DNA from: Tragulus kanchil
Lineage: Eukaryota; Chordata; Mammalia; Artiodactyla; Tragulidae
DNA length: 64,000 nucleotides
Assembly: GCA_022376925.1 (NCBI GenBank)
Contig: JAIOJX010000032.1
Span: 100,804,794-100,868,793 of the forward strand
Direction: 5' to 3'
Shown piece by piece: positions 59,872 to 64,000 of the stretch (within the stretch, counting starts at the first letter, position 1; the number at the start of each line of letters is the position of its first letter). Under the pieces are notes generated by a model that saw nothing but the letters and a program-made list of their open reading frames with translations, searched no databases and was not told the DNA's origin. A program made the position numbers and the translations under genes.

Positions 59872-60192
59872 GGCTTCCCTGGTGGTCCAGTGGGTAAGGA
59901 CACCGCCTTGCAGGGCAAGGGGCGCCGGTTCGATCCCTAGCCTGGGAAGACCCCACGTGCCACGGAGCGGCTGGACTGATGTATCCAATTTCTGAGCCAG
60001 AGCTCTGGAGCGCATGCGCCCAGAGCCGGTGCTCTGCGACAACAGAGGCCACTGTGATAGGAGGCCCACACGGGCCAAAAAGCAAAAAAGATGGATGAAC
60101 ATAGATAAATGAAAGATCAATAGAAGTGGCCCACACACCCCCTTCCCTCCCTACCTCCCCCCAAAATAAACAAATCTTTAAAAAAAAAAGTC
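59872..60192 (+). mobile_element. Young CHR-like SINE, full length
   Basis: gggcttccctggtggtccagtgg head, gccggttcgatccctagcctgg box, gagcgcatgcgcccagagcc body and a C-rich then poly-A tail. Target duplication tatctcgag (59863-59871) and tatcttgag (60193-60201), one mismatch. Confidence 0.88.
60010..60019. promoter_or_regulatory. NRF1-like palindrome inside SINE
   Basis: gcgcatgcgc, identical to the core at 5727-5736 and located at the same place in the sister element. Function not shown. Confidence 0.35.
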
Positions 60193-60839
60193 TATCTTGA
60201 GAGAATAGCATATAATATAGCTTGAAATACAGGTATAATAACCTTATGAAGAATATAACTGATAACATTGTGAATGGGGTGAAGTAGCTGAAAGGACTTT
60301 GATAAAGCTTTCATACACAGGCAATATGTACTCACTAGGTTTTATATAGTGATCTGCTTTTAGTTTGTAATTTGTAGTCCCCAAGAGTTTTAACAACAAA
60401 AGTCCATCCTGATCAAGGGGAAAAAAAAAAAAAAAGGCTAAAGCACAGAGGTTATTTGCCCAAGCTCATTAAGTGGTGGAACCAGAATTCAAATACCAGC
60501 AAGTGGACTCTCATGCAAAGCTGATATCCTAGTGATGCTTTGTCTTGTACCTACCTGACCTTTTTTTTAGTATTTCCCTAGTATACAGTCTTTATCCTTT
60601 CTCTGATTTCCATATTCTTGTTCACTATATCTTATATAAATAGCATACAGTTGAATTGGCTTTAAAAAAAAAATCTAGTATGACAATCTGCCTTAACTCC
60701 TACCTTGTCCTTGACATAAAAAAGTAACTGCTGAGCTCCTTGTTATAAACTCCAAAGGCAAGGGACATTGAGAAGAGTCATAGGAGATCCCTAGGCAATT
60801 CCTGGAAGTCTTCTTAAAAACCTTCTCTAAGATGCATCT

Positions 60840-61035
60840 GTTTCATTGAACTGTAGTTGACTTACAATACTGTGATAGTTTCAAGTATCCAGTACAGTGA
60901 TCCAGTTTCTTTCTGATTATGTTCCATTACAAGCTCTTATGAAAGACTGAATATAATTCTCTATGCTATACAGTAAATCTGTGTTGTTTATGTTTTACAT
61001 ATAGTAGTTTGTATCTGTTAATGTCATATTCCTCA
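60840..61035 (-). mobile_element. L1 3' fragment, antisense
   Basis: ttgaactgtagttgacttac, ctatgctatacagtaaatct and tagtagtttgtatctgttaa are reverse-complement L1 3' UTR phrases. Confidence 0.55.
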
Positions 61036-61319
61036 GGTGTATCTTTCATGCTGGTCAGAGTCCTTGATATTCTGTTAGACACCTGGACCATAATCTGAAG
61101 GGCACGGTGACACAATGTCACTGAGAAATTTTAAAATTCCTCTGCCATCAATCATGCCCTTGTGGTTATAATTTACTCAGTGAAGAGTTACTGTGTTCTG
61201 ATGGGCAGACACCACAGACATACAAATGAATGACAGAGGAACAGTCAGTTTTGCTCACATCCATGACGAACATATGGTAACTCTGAGATACAAGGGGAGA
61301 CAGGTTTTGAAGCAGCAGC

Positions 61320-61560
61320 ATGATCAAAGACCATAGACTTTGAAGTCAAACACAATTGGATTCAAAGTTGCTGGGTTCAAAGCCACCGTTTCTGTGACCA
61401 TGATAAGTTACATAGATCATCTATTATATTTCCCCCTGTGTAAAACTGTATGAAAAGACTGCTTTTTTAAAGGACTGTTGCAGTGCTTCCTGTAAAAAGC
61501 ACATTAGTTAACGTATGTAAAATGCCAAGCACAAGACTTGACACACAGGTACTCAGAAAT
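61320..61560 (-). repeat. MIR-like remnant
   Basis: gaccatagactttgaagtca, ggattcaaagttgctgggtt and gtgaccatgataagttacat follow an antisense MIR order. A short L1 3' fragment follows at about 61745-61860. Confidence 0.5.
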
Positions 61561-62170
61561 ACTCGTTTCTTCTATGATACTCTCCACACACTGCATCCTT
61601 TTCTGCTAAACGCTAAATGGGATAGTCCTGTCTCACAGTGAGGATCCATTTTATCATTCATGTTCTAGAAGTGAAGAAACTAAGGCTCAGGAAGGAGAGG
61701 AAGTATGATTATAAACAATCATACTTCTTTGCTTCTAGTTTCAAATATGCTTTTTGTTTTTTAATTTAGTTTTTATGTCAGAGTACAATTGATTTACAAT
61801 GCTGTGTTAGTTGAAGGTGGACAAGAAACTGATTCAGTTACACATGTATCTACTGTTTCTCTGGCTTCAAATTTGGATTGTGACAGATCAGACACTGGTC
61901 GGCAAGCTGTGGCCTGGGAGCCAGATATGGCCGGCCACTTGTTTTGGTGAATTACAGTCACGATATCAGAGTTGAATTGTGATCACAGAGATGGCATGGC
62001 TTGCAGAGCCTAAAATATTTACTCTCTAGCCTTGGCATAGATTATCAAAATATACTTCTAGATGACTTTCTAATTTGGGGGTAAAACACAGTTGCCCAGA
62101 AACTACTGATGGTTCCATAAAGGTTTTGGTTCAGTCTTAATTTACTTGCCCCAAATATTTTTCTTCTCAG

Positions 62171-62254
62171 TGATGAAGATAAACGAAAATTCTGGAAGCC
62201 CAAGTTTTTGACACCGAAAGAAAAAAAGAAAAAAAGTGCTAAAGAACTAGAAAG
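62171..62254 (+). CDS. FYB2: FYB2 lysine-rich exon (FWKPKFLTPKEKKKK)
   Basis: The acceptor ttttcttctcag and the donor gtaagc bound 84 bp reading D-DEDKRKFWKPKFLTPKEKKK, KSAKELE with ag left over. FWKPKFLTPKEKK is a strong family string. The segment is very basic and would precede the C-terminal helically extended SH3 domain, whose exons must lie beyond the window because no later exon-like segment is visible up to its end. Duplications do not affect this exon. Confidence 0.9.
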
Positions 62255-63165
62255 GTAAGCACACGAGTGCACTACACTACAACTCTCTGCTGCGATGTAT
62301 ACCTCTTAGTAGCTGTGTAATCCTGACAGATTAAGTTTGATTTTTGGGTTCCCCATCTACTGAATGAGAATATCAACACTATAGTTACATTATAGTAAAA
62401 CCAAGAGGATTAAAAGAGAAAGAAAATATGAAAATGTTAAGTATCATACACATTTATCTTTATCATTGCTGCTTCTGGTGGATACAGAGCAAGGAAAGAA
62501 TTCTAGTCATCATTATTCATCAACTGATGAAAATTTTCCCGTCTTCCTTTAGGTTGTAGGAACCTTTTCCCTGTAAGACAGAACCTAAATAATACACCAT
62601 TTAGAACTTAAATGATGACTTGAAAAGAAAAACTGGGTATCATTTAACAAGACATTTCCCTAACATACTGAAAAAATATAATTCTAGTTATTACTACATT
62701 AGTGTGAGATATAAAACAATGTTTTATTGACTCAAGATCTAACCATTATTTGTGTGATTCAAATTCCCAGTTGGCCACTGGGGGAGGTGATGTATTTTAC
62801 TATCTCTGATTGTCACTTGGTGCTCTGTGCTTTGAGTCGTCTTCTCGGTTGCGGGGGTGTAGGGCAGGAACTGAGGCACTTGAACATTAATGTCTTAGGA
62901 AAATCCTCTGAACTGTCATTGAGCTGAGAACACTGTATGGTCTGTCTGCTCTGGGGAATCTGTCTAGAAAAGTCCTAGAGGGGCACCCCAAAAGAAACCA
63001 GACATCAGTCTATATCAAATTTAAGCTCAATAGGATGGCATAGGGTGGAAATGTTCCTTCCCTGAAGTGTTTAAGACTTAATGCAACTTACTTTTCCCAA
63101 GTTGGGAAGATGTATTCATAGACTAGAAAAGCATCTTTCTACCTTAAACTTCACACTCTCACGTT
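62255..63165. other. Intron after the last visible exon
   Basis: AT-rich single-copy DNA with no recognised repeat or exon. The next FYB2 exon, which should begin the SH3-like part, is not seen. Confidence 0.45.
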
Positions 63166-63600
63166 TTCATTTTGCTGTTAAGTCGCTCAGTCTCTGTGAC
63201 CTCATGGACTGCAGCATGCCAGGCTTCTCCTCCTCCTCCTGCCCTCAATCCTTCCCAGCATCAGTCTTTTCCAGTGAGTCAGCTCTTTGCTTCAGGTGTA
63301 TTGGAGCATCAGCATCCGTCCTCTTAATGCATATTCAAGGCTGATTTCCTTTAGGATTGACTGGTTTGATTTCTTTGCTGTTTAAGGGATTCTCAAGTTT
63401 TCTGTAGCACCACAGTACAAAAGCATCAATTCTTTGGTGCTCAGCCTTCTTTATGGTCCAACTGTCATATGTGTACGTGACTACTGGAGAAACCATGGCT
63501 TTGTCTATATGGGCCTTTTTTGGCAAAGTTGATGGCTCTGCTTTTTTAGTACACTGTCTAGGTTTGTCATAGCTTTTCCTCCAAGCTGCATGTGTCTTGC
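63166..63600 (-). mobile_element. BovB LINE 3' fragment
   Basis: gttaagtcgctcagtctctg, gcatcagtcttttccagtga, ggctgatttcctttaggatt and gtctaggtttgtcatagctt are antisense BovB. A broken frame at 63625-63335 reads SWTIKKAEHQRIDAFVLWCY, a BovB reverse transcriptase C-terminal remnant. No intact element. Confidence 0.82.
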
Positions 63601-63696
63601 AATTTTGCATAGCACAGCAAAACAAAATGCCAAGAGATGAAGTATCAGTGAACTTTTTTTTTACTTTCTCCCCCTCCTGCCAAAAATAATGCTTTC

Positions 63697-63843
63697 CTCA
63701 GTCCATGGGGTTCTCCAGGCAAGATGCTGGAGTGGGTTGCCATTTCCTACTCCAGGGGATCCTCCAGACCCAGGGATCGAACCGGCATCCCCTTTGTCTC
63801 CAGTACTGCAGACAGATTTACCCACTGAGCTATTGGGGAAGCC
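63697..63843 (-). mobile_element. Bov-tA/Bov-A2-type SINE fragment, antisense
   Basis: tccatggggttctccaggca, gatgctggagtgggttgcca, gatcgaaccggcatcccctt and cactgagctattggggaagcc are the reverse complement of the SINE head. It lies close to the BovB fragment. Confidence 0.82.
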
Positions 63844-64000
63844 AGTATTTTAATGACTATATATAAATCTTTTTAGGTAACAATCTTTTAGTGGTTTATT
63901 TCTTACAACAGACTGATATTATGGCTTTCTTCTCAACTGACTGCATTTGAATATAAAGTCTATGATTATTCCTGTAGATTGATATATCAATTCCTGTGTT

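Larger units (their letters stand above)
6587..62254 (+). other. FYB2: FYB2 gene, internal part (11 exons including one candidate cassette)
   Basis: Ten exons splice into one continuous frame with consensus AG/GT borders and matching phases. The product contains EEPHNYEATISYL, ELQKPWKSF, YVKALEMTRE, EIYDDV, SDGKASLKRLQKFFKKEKD, SQEDIIYDDV and FWKPKFLTPKEKK, which I recognise from memory as FYB2 (C1orf168/ARAP). This family resembles FYB1/ADAP: an adaptor with phosphotyrosine motifs for SH2 proteins and a C-terminal helically extended SH3 domain, acting in T-cell receptor to integrin signalling at the membrane and cytosol. No initiation exon and no SH3-like exon are seen, so both ends lie outside. 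Joined length here is 810 bp without the cassette and 885 bp with it. Assembly duplications repeat several exons. FYB1 is less likely because the motif order and the basic segments differ. Confidence 0.85.

Noticed and set aside
63335..63625. 96-codon - strand frame
   Set aside because: A BovB reverse transcriptase fragment; degraded, not a host gene.

Overview
The window is nuclear DNA of a ruminant (pecoran artiodactyl). It is dense in ruminant-type retroposons: tRNA-derived SINEs of the Bov-A2, Bov-tA and CHR kinds, BovB LINE 3' ends and ruminant L1. There are no bacterial-style genes, no RNA genes and no CRISPR array. The species cannot be fixed from sequence alone.

One gene is visible on the + strand: the middle to 3' part of FYB2 (FYN-binding protein 2, ARAP / C1orf168 family), an adaptor of immune-receptor signalling. 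Ten short exons, at 14803-14903, 20418-20452, 22010-22041, 29561-29663, 32407-32563, 41301-41412, 49157-49252, 53839-53867, 57384-57444 and 62171-62254, join in one unbroken frame. All have AG acceptors and GT donors, and codon phases match at every junction. They encode a tyrosine-motif scaffold (one YEEI, two YDDV) followed by lysine-rich segments. An eleventh, symmetric 75-bp candidate exon at 6587-6661 fits the frame as a cassette. The large N-terminal exon and the C-terminal SH3-like exons must lie outside the window.

The most striking structure is a series of 17 direct, adjacent, nearly identical duplications, each of about 1.03-1.19 kb, spread from base 514 to base 57333. Several are chained, giving three copies of some bases. 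They total about 18.9 kb, so the underlying locus is probably about 45 kb. Mismatches and deletions cluster at the inner junctions, where the sequence looks like a degraded version of the neighbouring copy. I read these as unmerged assembly overlaps rather than biology. They duplicate exons at 22010, 41301 (broken copy), 49157 and 53839, and the 3' end of the exon at 14803, which would mislead gene prediction.

Layout: 1-4.7 kb triplicated intergenic or intronic DNA with MIR remnants; 4.8-6.5 kb an old repeat and a young SINE; 6.6 kb candidate exon; 7.4-14 kb duplicated intron with L1 3' ends; 14.8-32.6 kb exons separated by duplicated introns; 33-41 kb SINE/BovB-rich intron; 41.3 kb YDDV exon; 42-48.5 kb BovB with a nested SINE and an internally deleted antisense L1; 49-57.5 kb basic and YDDV exons within chained duplications; 57.5-64 kb repeat-rich intron around the last visible exon. 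No new biological system is evident. The secondary leads are the cassette exon, a young SINE subfamily with an NRF1-like palindrome, and a cluster of hairpins upstream of the cassette exon.
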